From Pseudopithomyces maydicus (Eukaryota > Ascomycota > Dothideomycetes > Pleosporales > Didymosphaeriaceae), in NCBI GenBank assembly GCA_026873275.1, contig JANTUC010000007.1, forward strand, positions 1,674,001-1,738,000: 64,000 bases of DNA, in the 5' to 3' direction. The notes under the pieces are model-generated. The model did no database searches, had not been told where the DNA came from, and worked only from the letters and a program-made list of their open reading frames with translations. The position numbers and the translations under genes were made by a program. Below, piece by piece: positions 1 to 11,600 of this stretch (positions are counted from its first letter, which is position 1; each line of letters opens with the position of its first letter).

Positions 1-477
1 TAGATATAAAACTGAAATAATAATTAAGTATACTTCTTGGTTGCATCTTTAACTCCAATAACAACTCGTAAAAGTACGATAGAATCTAATAAGAGTTTTA
101 TATCTAGCTTTCTTTTAAGGCCGCTTGAGCTTAATAGTAACCTAGTCAGCTCCACACTCAGCTACTACTTTTTCAAAAACCAAAACACAAGCTTATTAGT
201 GTAGATGCCAATTACTTTCGCCTGAATCGCGCAGCGCAGAGCCAGAAGCAATTTTGATTTCTTTCGGGGGCATGGTTGGGGCAATGTTTGCTGGACGCAC
301 ATTGATGTTATTTCATTGACTGCGACGCCGCCGGCGACACGTTGAGGGAGAATGCCATTCGCGCTATCTAGATGATCGCCATGATCATGCCTTGACTATA
401 AACCCACTACGAAGGAGACCCAGCCATCCTACGCTCAATAGCTACAGGCAACTAAGCGTTGGACGCCATGACCGTAC
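1..477. other. Left-edge intergenic DNA
   Basis: No supported gene. The first roughly 220 bases are clearly AT-rich, and base composition shifts to GC-richer DNA after about position 230. This could be the edge of an AT-rich or RIP-degraded repeat lying mostly outside the window, but too little is visible to decide. The rest is the 3' flank of the gene on the minus strand that ends at 478. Confidence 0.4.
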
Positions 478-3400
478 TCACCATCCGGTCGACTCTCCCC
501 AACCTCCGCCGTCCTGTCCTGCTCCACCCCATCCATTGTCTTTGTCTTTCTTGCCTCCCGTGTCCTTACCCTCCTTGCGCTTGCGCTTGCCCCACTTGTC
601 CTTGCTCTCCTTGTCCTTGCCTTCCTTTTCTCCCTCGCCCTTTCCTTTCTTCGCACCGTTTCCACCACTCTGCCGCTTCACCCAGTCCTTCGTCCAATCC
701 ACACCTTCCTTGTGTTCGTCCTTCCCATCCTTCTCTTCCTTAATCTTCTCAAGTTTCTTCTGCAGGTCCAACAGACCATCTATGAGCTTATCCTTAGACA
801 CACTCTCCAGCTGCTGCTTGACATGCTTCGGATCTTCGGCGGCCTTTGCAAGCGGGAGCGTATCGGCGGGAGACACGACGAGCAGCTTGGGATCAGCAGG
901 CACGACATCCTTTCCAAGGAGCTTGCCGAGAGCGGCGTGAGAGCGGTAGTTGAAGCGGAAGACGGCGTACTACGAGACAGTTAGCATCGAGGGACCATTT
1001 AGAATAATTTGAAAGATGCGGATGACTTACAGGCTTCTTGAGATTGTCAATATACTCTGGGCGACCGATTGCGTGGCCGTACTTTGCGCTCTCCCCCAGG
1101 TGTACTTGGTTGTGGATACCTTTCTTTGCCGCGACGTCCTTGCTGACCTTGACGATGGGCTCTACCTTGGATGCCGTCTTTTCGGATTTCGACTTGCGCT
1201 TCTGAGCGGGTAGTGGAGGGGGAAACCCCAGCCAGCCTTGGAGTTTGCCTCTGATGCGGGAACATGGCGTTGGTCACGCTGCGATAGTCGCCTCTTTGAT
1301 GGCTGATGCTTGTAAGCCTTATCGGACTCCCATGGGTTGGGCTCATTAATCACGCTTGTGGTTTTCTGCGTCGGGGCCCAGCCGTTCATTTCGGTCTTCC
1401 AGCTGTCAACGACGGAACTTACTGAGTCATCTTGAGGTTTTGTAGGGGTATCCCACGTGGCTTTGTTGACGGTCACCCGAGAAGGCTTCTCTTCTGCCCA
1501 GCTATCCACGGCATTGGTCTTGCTGGTCCGTCGTTTAGAATGCTTGTGGCCCGATGAACGCTTCTGCTCTTTAGGCCAACCGTTATCATTGGAAAGTTCC
1601 CTCGTATGCTTGTACCAAGCTTCACTGCTTGGCTTTGACTGTTTAGCTGTGTCAATGTTCTTTGTAGGATCAGCATCCCACTCTGGAGGCGTCTTGGATA
1701 TTTGTTTCGAGGCGCCGGTGCGACTACCTACGGTGATCTTCGACTTGGAGGCGTCTGCTGGCCATTTTGCCGGAACTATCTTCTGGCTAGGCAAGCTATG
1801 AAAATACTGTTCAACGGTACTGAAACCATTTTCGAAAAAAGGAGGCTTGAAAGGAGGTTGCGGCATAGGCCAGGTTTTGGGGTCAGGTATCTTGTCAAAA
1901 GGAGATGGAACTTTGTTGTAATTCACCGTCTGCAATTTGGCAGTAAGCAATTGGGAGGGAGCATCGTTACTGTTATGATGAGTCGCAGCCGATGGAGCTA
2001 CCAAATGTGATACGCTCTCCGAAGGGTGGACACTCTGCGTCATGACCCACGCTTCGGTCATATCCGAGACAGTATCGATGTGTGTCCACTCGTCGCCGAC
2101 CTCTTTTGGCTCCCATGCCGATTCGGTAGGCCTAGATCGCGCGGTGCGGAAGTCAGAAGATAGACTCGAAAGACCTACACGGGAAGGTCGAGCGGCCCCT
2201 ATATTACGGTAAGTCATAGGAGTCGAGTTCCAGCCATCTGTGGCTTGGGACTTTATATACGTACTGCTCTCCTCTGCCGTACTCCACGAACTGCTGTTGT
2301 CCCACGAATCTTCGTTCTTATCCTCTCCTCCAGACTCCCACCCGTTGTTATCATTCCAGCCCTGAGATGGCTTCGGAAGATCATCTCGCCAACTGATATG
2401 TGTGTTTTGCAGAGGCGACTGGGGCGCGAGGTCGTTCATCGGTGGAGGTACCGGGCCCAGCGTCATGTTTTGAACGGGGCTAATAAGGGGGAGTCCCCTC
2501 CACCAAATTGTCCAGGCCAAGATCCGGGGAGATTGCTCGAGGGTGCGTTGGGCATCATGAAGGGCGAGGGCTGAGCTTGCGACGCCGGATGGTACTTCGC
2601 CGAACCCTGATCGACTATCTTCATGAGCTTGCTGTCAAGCGACCAGGGGTCGAAAGGCAAGTTAGAATTGCGAGCACCACTATTGCTAGGCGCTGGCACC
2701 TGAGGTTGATGTTGAATGGGTCTGCTGCCGTAACGAAAAATGTTAGGGCTGCTCAACAATCCTTGCAATCGAGATGCTGGCGCTGCAGGAGGCGCTGCAG
2801 GAGGTGATTCGGGTATGTCGTAATACCTACCTCCACCGAGCGATAGAGAAGGAAGAGGTGGAGGTGGGCCGCTGTTTGCAAGCGACGGAGCATGTCTAGG
2901 CGCGTTGTAAGTGCTTCCCCTACGAACGGTGTCCCATGGACGGTCGTCGAAGCTGGGTGAATCTGGATAGTATCCTCCGTCTAGACCGAAATGATGATCT
3001 GGCAAGTCACCTGCACCATCCAGGTTGATAGGCATGGGCTTGGTATCGGGTGTATTTTCGTTGCGAAACCCTGAACAACGAAGGACAAACACTTCGATGC
3101 GTCCAAGATGTTTGAATTCTTTGGCGGGGCCGTCTCCTGGCGCTTCATCCGTAGGTTCTGCTGTCAGTTAGTCGAGCTAGCTTGCTTTCCTGAAACCATT
3201 CTACGTACCATCATCCAGCTTGCCAAAACTCCAGTCTCTAGACGTCATACTTCCATCGTCATACCTATCTTCCTTCTGTCGGACCACAAAGTCCACCAGC
3301 GACTTTCTATCGAGCGGCTTCCGCAATTTGAGGCCCTGGCGGTTGCGATTGCACTGGTACACGCCGTCGATGAAGACGTACATGGCGAGGCCCTGAGCAA

Positions 3401-3575
3401 TGAAATCGGTAGACCTCAGACGAATCGCAAATAGATGCTGATGACCCGGTACGGCGATGTACGTCTCGACAGATCCGTCGCCATACGTCGTGCCGAACTC
3501 GCGGAGTTGAACATCGCCTTTGCCGGTACCGTTGTAGAGCTCCACGAAGCAGTGGAGGTCTTTGAGGAACGGCAT
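478..3575 (-). CDS. Trp/Gly-Trp-rich disordered fungal protein with an N-terminal DUF7918-like domain, frame broken twice
   Basis: Exons 3575-3209, 3160-1031 and 969-478; the introns are 48 nt (GTACGT donor, CTAACTGACAG end) and 61 nt (GTAAGT donor, GCTAAC branch, TAG end). The predicted length is about 996 aa after allowing for two missing bases. Residues 1-120 form a compact, beta-rich domain resembling the fungal DUF7918 type (from memory, moderate confidence). The middle is disordered, with many isolated Trp residues in acidic/Gly/Asn contexts (NNGWESGG, DGWNST, DNGWPKE, NGWAPT). The C-terminus has an Arg/Tyr-containing block, a short helical segment and a Lys/Glu/Gly tail ending in several GW motifs. 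The frame shifts by one base at the G5 runs 2487-2491 and 1218-1222 (plus strand). One more base at each gives uninterrupted reading (FGGGDSPLISPV and GWGFPPPLPAQ). Function unknown. The GW pattern is a weak hint of an Argonaute-hook-like or other Trp-mediated interaction. Confidence 0.75.
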
Positions 3576-4351
3576 GGCCGTCGGTTATCTTGGGTGGGTC
3601 AATAGAGGGCGTACGGATAGTGTGGAAAAGGTGGGAGAGCGAAGTGAGGGCTCAGGTTGAATGTCGGCGGCCGATGTTGTTATAAGCGGCAGGTGAGTGA
3701 AAGGTTGCTGGTGGGACAGGCCAACCACGTGGGAGCACGGGGTCAACCTGGAGAGGTAGTCGCAATACGTATCGTAGAGGCGAATAGACAAACAAACGGA
3801 TGAAGATAAGAGAGGGCCGCCCGAGAGAGCCTCAGAGTAGCCCTGTGCAGTAGGTCGGTCTGGTGTTTGACGTTGGGTGCCTTATTCACAATCTGTCTAC
3901 CATTGGAGCGGCGGCATGCGAGCCCGTGGCAGGTGCTACGAGTATTGGGAGATGGTCGGCTTTGCCAGTATGCTCCCAACAAAAACGGCTAAGATTGTGA
4001 CAAACGCATCATGCGCTCTGGGCGTTTTGGGGTGTGCGACGGCGTGATGGACGAATTAGGAGAAAATAGCAGAACACAGTGGAGACAGGATACTGGCCAA
4101 TCTGCTAATATACAAATCACCGTCATTGTAACAGTCAAAATACGATAACGCAGAGAGAGAACAGGTCACGGCCTGGCACTTTAATTCTCCGAACTCAAAA
4201 CACATGTAGGCAATCAGAAGACTGTACGTTTGAGCAGCCGCTGTGTAAGGAAGTATTAACTTGAGTACATAGAAACTGATGGGTAGACCGCATAACTACC
4301 GCATAGACCGTTTCAAGAGGAACATTACGAGCACTTTCAGAACTAAAGCAA
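3576..4351. other. Intergenic region, promoter side of the Trp-rich gene
   Basis: Holds the upstream region of the minus-strand gene starting at 3575 and the 3' flank of the HET gene ending at 4352. I see no coding region with fungal-like splice structure. Confidence 0.5.
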
Positions 4352-6233
4352 TCAGCAGATTATGAAAGTTTCCGCCGGTTCACCACTTTCTCTCCACTTC
4401 TTGACCGCAGACCCATCTTTAAGATCATACATGTAGCATGGCCCCACTAACTTCCAACTTCCTCCAAAGGGCCGGAGAACGAATGACAGACTCGGATCTT
4501 CGCCGCCGAAGAGGATGACGATAGTATCGCCTTCTTGCATGTTTTCAGGTCCCAGACCTAACTTTCCCTGGGAAGAAAGGAAGAAATGTTTCTCTAGCAT
4601 TAAACCACCACACATGAATCCAAACCAATCGCCTCTGCTTTTCGAATTTAAATAGTTTGACAATGGGTTTTTTGTGAGGTCGAGTTCCAAAAATTCGCGA
4701 CAAGCGCTTTGTAGGGCCTGACCACAGTCTTCTGGATTGTGTGCACCATCTTCGATGTAATCGTAATTCGGGAAAAGAGCTGAAGCTGTTTCTGCGACAC
4801 ATCTGTGGTCGAACAAGTCCCATATATATTGTAACTGGGTCTGCAGGTCCTTACCAACGTACCCCGGAAAAATATCCCCTACTTGCGCATCCCCTACTTG
4901 CGCAATAGATATCCCATCTATTGAGATCCGCTGCTGGTCAACTTGCCTGATTATAGATTTCTCATATCCACATGAATATCTCAAAGATTTTGGTTCTTGC
5001 AAATACTTCCAATTCGCATGGGGAGTGCTCCAGTCACACACCCAAGATGGTTGACCTTCGAAAGTAACAGTATCCCAACGGTCGCGATACCAGTCGTATA
5101 GAAGGGTTTTAAGAGCACCTACCCTGACCAAGCATGCTTCGGTAAAGCTCCTGAAGGCGTCCCATTTGGTGATTGTATAGTCTGCACGCACGAATCTTTG
5201 ATCGGGCTTTTGCTCATTGGCCGGCATACGAAGCGCTAGGATACCATATACCCTATCTCTCTCATCACTGAAGAAGTGGGCTTGTATCGATGAAATAAGC
5301 CACAAAGGATCGATCATACTTCCGCCGTGTTGTGCAGCTCGTATAGAACGCATCACTGCAATACTATAGTAAGCAGGCCTCACACGATGCTTGCGAATGA
5401 TGTCTAGTAATTCTTTAGCTATAACTGGACAAGCCGCGTCAAAATTATGATAATCGAGCGTTGCAGAACCCCAGCACATTTTGACGGAATGAGCGAGCGC
5501 AAATTCTTGGATTATCCACCCTCTTCTGAATACAGGGCGCGTGATCAAGGCCACTATGGCGTCCTCAGTATCTCGGTCGAACTGGAAACGTGTTCCCTGC
5601 AGCTTTAGTACTTCACGTCTCCTACGCAATCGTTTCTGTTGCAAAATCAGTCCTGTTCTACTAAAACCCCTTGTAGGAACCGTCACTTACTATGTGTTCA
5701 TCAGAACGAAAGAGCTCAAAGAACCTGAAAGCAGTGTCGATCACCCGCTGGTCATATGTCCCAAGCCACAACAAGACTCGGGATGCTTCTGAATAAATCT
5801 TGCACATGAGTTGAACCTGCGAACCTCGCTCGGGTAGATCTTGCTGGTTAATACAAACGGCATCTGCCCATAGGCGTCTCGAGTCGTTGGGATGACGTAA
5901 AGTATCCAATGCCTCATAAAGGCTCCGGGTAATATTAATTTCTTTGCCATCACATTCTATAACCTCGCGATCACTCGCATCGCCCCATGCGTATGACAAG
6001 GCTTCAAAAAGCGGTTTCTCTTCTAGACTGACTTGGACAAGTGAACAGCGCAACGGCGCTTGGTGGCTGCCTGGTTTTAATTCCAAGATTCGAATATGAG
6101 ATGGCGATTGCATGGGCTCATATTTGTATTTCTTGTTCGCATCGTCGTTTCTGTCGTCTCCGTCGTGGTGATCAGGCTGCGAAACGCTACCCAGAGTCGG
6201 CTGCTGCAACACAATATCCTGCGCAGAAGCCAT
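4352..6233 (-). CDS. HET domain protein (heterokaryon incompatibility type)
   Basis: Exons 6233-5691 and 5635-4352, joined in phase 0 across a 55-nt intron (GTAAGT ... CAACAG); about 608 aa. The HET domain lies at roughly residues 60-210. Its three hallmark blocks are present: FEALSYAWGD, then RRLWADAVCINQ with DLPERGSQV, then the block around IYSEASRVLLWLG. The C-terminal part carries the usual second conserved block (GDTIVILFGGEDP, FVLR, KLVGPCYMYDL with DGSAV). HET proteins act in nonself recognition and can trigger localised cell death after fusion of incompatible hyphae, but most family members are uncharacterised and the partner cannot be read from sequence. A 15-bp tandem duplication at 4876-4905 doubles AQVGD. 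The gene sits alone between unrelated genes. The family assignment is firm; the allorecognition role is inference. Confidence 0.93.
4876..4905. repeat. 15-bp tandem duplication inside the HET gene
   Basis: The unit CCCCTACTTGCGCAT is followed directly by CCCCTACTTGCGCAA (one mismatch). On the coding strand this duplicates five residues, giving AQVGDAQVGD, and keeps the frame. Confidence 0.9.
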
Positions 6234-6884
6234 GTATGCTTCTCCCTTGAAAACACTGATGTAGAGCGTGCGAAAAGTTAGGATCTCTTCTTAACTCATT
6301 TGAGGAAGAGTACGGTAGATGGAAAGTCAAAAGCTGATTGCTAACGAGCCCACTTGCAGGCGCAGCACCTTCTATATCCGAGATGCAACCTACCTGCCAT
6401 GTGGGTCGCTTCGCACCTGCAAATCGACAGGGCACCCTTGCTCCCTCAAGGCTGATCGCTTCTCCCGTGCATCAGGCAAATTGTTCTGTTCACGTCAAAG
6501 TTGCGAATGGCTGGAGGCATGTCGAAAGCCTAAATTTCGGTGCAAAAGCAAGGAGCTACTGTACAGCGAGGGTATGATATTACATAGCTTCAGTGTCGCC
6601 CCTGCCGTTCGCTGGGAGGCTCTTTCTATCTGTCATTAGGAGAAGCAGCGACTAGATCCCAGGTGAGGAGGAACTGTCCACATCTCTGATTCGTAGGAAC
6701 ACCATTATTAGAATGATAGATGCAGTGCACACAACACAGCCAACATTGCAGGCCACATATCATGAGCACGTAATGTAATTTCTATAATGCCGGGTATCAG
6801 TGAAGTAACTTTTGAGTAGAGATCCCAACCATTTATCCCATTTTCCCACTCCATCCAGCCCTGCTTCTTCTCTCTTTCCCTCCT
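6234..6884. other. Intergenic region upstream of the HET gene
   Basis: Contains the 5' flank of the HET gene and the 3' flank of TRM5, both on the minus strand. Open frames here lack splice sites, family motifs and coding-like composition, so I annotate no gene. Confidence 0.5.
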
Positions 6885-8408
6885 CTACGCGCCACGAAAT
6901 GCGACTTCCTCGGGAAGCCTAAAGCTTGCACAATACATGGTCTTCTTCGGCGCCACGTCTCTGACATGGTAAATCTCGAGGTCGGGCGTCTCGGGCGTCA
7001 GCTCGAATTCCAGCTGCCGGCTGAGCTCTTCACAGACGCTCTTCGACACGGCAACGTCGTCCTTGCTCTTGGTACTGAAGCAGTGCACGTGTATCATGGG
7101 CAGCTTCACATCGGTGTGTGGCGCGAGCAGTTTCCGGATCTCTGAAGCAGGCATGCCTGGGACGTTGGCGTAGAGACCGATGAAGGCAGGCAGGAAGGTG
7201 ATGGCGGAAGCAGGCAGGTTCATAACGTAGTGGTTGAATATGCGCGGCTGCACAAGGGTGCGGAGAGGTTTGGGCGGCTCGGTGGGTTTTGGTGCAGAGC
7301 GGGAGAACTTGACCTTGGGATATATGGGAATGGAGCGGTCGTCCTTGAGTAGCTCGGCAGCACTGGATCGGATGAAGGCGGCACCGTCGGTGTTGAAGGG
7401 ACGCACGTACGAGTCGACCTTGTTCGACTTGACGTTCTGCTCCAGGTGCTTGTAGGAATCAGGGTTGAGATCGTTGGCCCATACGAAACACTTCTTCTTT
7501 CCCGCGGGAACAGCGAAGGGTCCGACGCCGGCCATGACATCGCATATCACCTCGCCTTCTTTGAAGAGGTTGCAGAGCCGCTCGTGCTCGGTGTGGAGGC
7601 GTGTGTTCCAGTACACCTTGGCAAAGTCGAAATTAAAGACACAGCCCTGCTCGTGGACCTCAACGTTCAGGTCGTCGGGCCCATGGAGCACCTCGTACTG
7701 GAAGGTGCGGTATGCGTTCTCGGAGCCCACATTGTCCAGCTTGTTGATGACGGTGCGCACGGTGGGGTTCTTGTCGGCGAGGACGGTGGCAATGAGGTTC
7801 TTGTAGGGGAGATAGCGCTCTCGGAGGTTAAGGTGGGCGACATGGCCCGCCAAGGTGAAGCCGGTGGGGATCTCGTCGTCGTTCTTCTTCTCGGGCGGCG
7901 GTATGATGGCACTGGTGATCTCCGAGTAGGTGAAGTAGTCGTAGTCCAGGTTCAGCTCGAAGGGAATGACGCCGACGGTGCCGGCCTGCTCGAGCTCCTG
8001 CAGACTGGGGCTCCAGGTGTTTCTATCTGCCTTCGTTCAGGCTCAGTCCGATATGACGGCGCTGGCGGGGTAGCTATGAGTCGTACCGTTGTGCAGCACT
8101 TCTGGCTTGAGGATCAGGCACTTGACACCCCTGGCAGCGCGGTCGGCGTCCGGGTCGTGGCGCACGCTGTCGAGGCGCGTCTTCAGGGTGTCGCGGCCCC
8201 GGTCGAGGGCGTTGCGCACGCGGGCAATGTCCCTGGGGTTGAAGATGCGGGCGGCCGAGGTGGGGACGGTGCGCTGGAAGAATGCGCGGTCCAGCACCTT
8301 CATGGCGCGGTTGACGGGCGGTGCGAACATGTCGGAGGCGTCGTCGGACATGGGGTCGTCGGGCAGAGGCTGCAGCGGTGGTGTTTGTGTTTGCTTCCCA
8401 GGGTGCAT
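6885..8408 (-). CDS. TRM5: tRNA (guanine37-N1)-methyltransferase TRM5
   Basis: Exons 8408-8087 and 8026-6885 with a 60-nt intron (GTACGA ... GCAG, phase 1); about 487 aa, close to the usual fungal TRM5 length. A start 19 codons in (MSDDASDMF) is also possible. The enzyme transfers a methyl group from S-adenosylmethionine to N1 of G37, next to the anticodon, preventing +1 frameshifting; it works in the cytosol/nucleus and in mitochondria. Seen in sequence: an N-terminal D1/D2-like region (FNPRDIARVR; GHVAHLNLRE), the SAM-binding motif DVMAGVGPFAVPA near residue 270, the acidic motif II block NDLNPDSYKHL, and the catalytic-region motif MNLPASAITFLPAF. It is transcribed divergently from the kinesin gene, with 275 bp between the start codons. 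Confidence 0.95.
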
Positions 8409-8683
8409 GAATCAGGATGGATGGGTGAATTATTGCAGGGTTCCGCACAGGCGGGAGGCCGGGGTCGACGGGCGGGACTGACTAGGATTCGCGTGTAATC
8501 TGGACGTTCGACAACAACATTCTCTCACGCCTCCTATCGACCTCCTCACCGCCCGCCAGACCAGTCGCCGACGTGCCATGAAGCCGCCCAGGCCGAGCGC
8601 ATCCTGTTAGACCGCTTCCCGCACGACCCGCGCCACCTACTCAGCTGCTGCCCTGCCGCCTGCCACAGCTCGCAGCCTGCATC
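8409..8683. promoter_or_regulatory. Shared 275-bp promoter region between TRM5 and the UncA-type kinesin
   Basis: The start codons of TRM5 (minus) and the kinesin (plus) face away from each other across 275 bp, so both promoters must lie here or overlap. The segment is C-rich on the plus strand. I recognise no specific operator. Confidence 0.6.
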
Positions 8684-11600
8684 ATGGCGCCAGGAGGGGG
8701 AACATCAAGGTCGTGGTGCGGTGCCGCCCCTTCAATGGCAGAGGTAGGCGCCCTTCAGCTACCCAAACCTCCAATTTGGCTGACCCCCGCAGAAAAGGAC
8801 CGCAATGCGCAATGTATCGTGCGCATGGAGGGCGGCCAGACCATCCTCACGCCGCCCGCCAACATGGAGGCCAAGGGCAAGGCGGCGGGGAAGGCCGCCC
8901 TCGAAGGCCCCAAGTCGTTCGCCTTCGACCGCTCCTACTGGTCCTTCGACCGCAATGCGCCCAACTACGCCGGCCAGGAGAACCTCCACGAGGATCTCGG
9001 CAAGCCGCTGCTCCAGAACGCCTTCGATGGCTACAACAACTGTATCTTCGCCTACGGTCAGACGGGTTCCGGAAAGTCGTACTCGATGATGGGCTATGGG
9101 AAGGAGTACGGTATCATCCCCAAGATTTGCCAGGACATGTTCGAGCGCATCAACAAGGTGGACGAGAACACGAGCTGTACCGTCGAGGTGTCGTATTTGG
9201 AAATCTACAACGAGAAGGTGCGGGATCTGCTCAATCCCACCACCAAGGGCAACCTCAAGGTGCGAGAGCATCCCTCCACCGGTCCCTATGTGGAAGACTT
9301 GGCCAAGTTAGTGGTGCGCTCTTTTGAAGAAATCGAGAATCTCATGGACGAGGGTAACAAGGCCCGTACCGTTGCTGCGACCAACATGAACGAGACATCT
9401 TCGCGATCGCATGCCGTCTTCACCTTGATCTTGACCCAGAAGCAGAAAGATGTCGAAATGAACATGAGCGGAGAAAAGGTCGCCAAGATCAGTCTGGTCG
9501 ATTTGGCTGGTTCTGAAAGAGCCACATCCACTGGTGCAACTGGTGCCCGTCTCAAAGAAGGTGCCGAGATTAACAGATCCTTGTCCACGCTTGGTCGTGT
9601 TATTGCAGCGCTGGCAGATGCGTCTACGGGCAAAAAGAAGACGCAGGTTCCTTATCGTGACTCTATTCTGACGTGGCTGCTCAAGGATTCCTTGGGAGGT
9701 AACAGTTTAACTGCCATGATTGCAGCCATCTCCCCGGCCGACATCAACTTCGAGGAGACGCTTTCAACCCTTCGGTACGCCGACTCTGCTAAGCGTATCA
9801 AGAACCATGCCGTCGTCAATGAGGATCCAAACGCACGCATGATCAGAGAGCTGAAGGAGGAATTGGCCCAGCTGCGTTCCAAGCTCAGCGGCGGGGCCGG
9901 AGGTGGAGGTGTTCCTGCCGAGGAACAATACGCACCTGATACGCCCCTAGAAAAACAGATTGTGTCTATCACGCAGTCGGATGGAAGTGTAAAGAAGGTG
10001 TCAAAAGCCGAGATTGTGGAACAGTTGAACCAATCTGAAAAACTGTACCAGGAGATCAACCAGACATGGGAGGAGAAGCTTGAGAAGACCGAGGCCATTC
10101 AGAAAGAGCGAGAAGCTGCTCTGGAAGAGCTGGGTATCACCATCGAAAAGGGCTCGGTTGGATTGTCAACGCCAAAAAAGATGCCGCATTTAGTGAACTT
10201 GAGTGACGACCCTCTGACCTCTGAATGTCTGGTTTATAATCTAAAGCCTGGGACAACCACCGTGGGCAACGTTGACAGCGAAAATCAAACTGCAGATATC
10301 CGACTGACAGGAGCGCAAATTCTACACGACCATTGCACCTTCGAAAACGTGGACAGCGCCGTGACGATAATACCCAAGGATAACGCCGGTGTCATGGTGA
10401 ACGGAATCCGTATTGACAAGCCTAAGCGACTGAGAAGCGGCTTTCGTATTATTTTGGGCGACTTCCACATCTTCCGATTTAACAATCCGCAAGAAGCACG
10501 GGCAGAGCGGGCAGAAATAGGCACAAGTCTGCTGCGCCATTCTGTAACAGCGAGCGCCTTGAACTCTCCCTCCCCACGGCCGGGCCACGACAGATCCTAT
10601 AGCACAGTGAGTCTCGCGGCCTCGGACGTCGATTCGGACAGTCCGCGAGCAGCATCGCCTGCATTCTTCCAGCGGGGTAGGGACTCGGACTGGTCGCTTG
10701 CAAGAAGAGAAGCTGTGACTGCGTTGCTCGGTACCGACCAGAAAATTGCATCCATGCCTGATGAGGAGTTTGACGCTCTTTTCGACGACTTGCAACGTTT
10801 ACGTGCTACTAGAAAAGCTCGTCCGGAAAGCCGATTGCACGACGTGAGCTCCGATCCGGAAGATATGGAGTCTGTCAGTTCTTATCCCGTCCGTGAGAAA
10901 TATGCATCCAATGGCACGATCGACAATTTCTCGCTCGACACGGCGTTGACAATGCCCTCGACACCGCTGCCAGGCGAAGAGGAAGAAGGCTTCCGTCAAG
11001 TCCGCGAAAGCCTGCAAGAAAGGCTCGAGAAGCAGAAACAAGAGTACCAAGCCAAGTTGCGCCTATCAGAAGAGGACAATGTTGAATTTGGGGATATTAA
11101 AGCAGAAAAGGCACGAATGGAAGAGAATCTCCGCGCGGTAAAAGAAGACATGCAGAAACAGCTCAGGCAGCAAAAGGAGACTTTCCACCGACAATTAAAG
11201 GAGCTTGGGCACGAACCACCACCGGACCCAGAACCAACAGAATCCAATGAGAATGAAACTGAAATGCCAGATGAACAACAGATGGAACTGGTCAAGAGCG
11301 TCTTCCAGCAGTGGCGCAAACGAAAGTATGTTACGATGGCGGAAACGATCCTTCAGAATGCGGTGACTCTGAAAGAGGCCCAGGTTATGAGCCAACAGAT
11401 GGACAAGAACGTTGTCTTCCAGTTTTGCATTGTCGACATTGGCCACAACATTGCTTCATCCTATGATCTGGTTCTGAATGGGATACCAGGTGAAGATGAC
11501 GAGTATCTTGAGAATACACCGAAACCATGCGTTGCAGTCAGAGTGGTAGATTTCAAAAACGAAGTCGTCCACCTCTGGTCACTGCAAAAGCTCCGCTTCC

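Noticed and set aside
2487..2600. Intron with GTACCA donor as an explanation of the first frame break in the Trp-rich gene
   Set aside because: Weak donor, no branch site, and it would remove a coding-like stretch; one missing base explains the data better.
7446..8498. 350-codon plus-strand open frame over TRM5
   Set aside because: It is the antisense shadow of the GC-rich TRM5 coding sequence, with Val/Gly-rich low-information translation and no motif.
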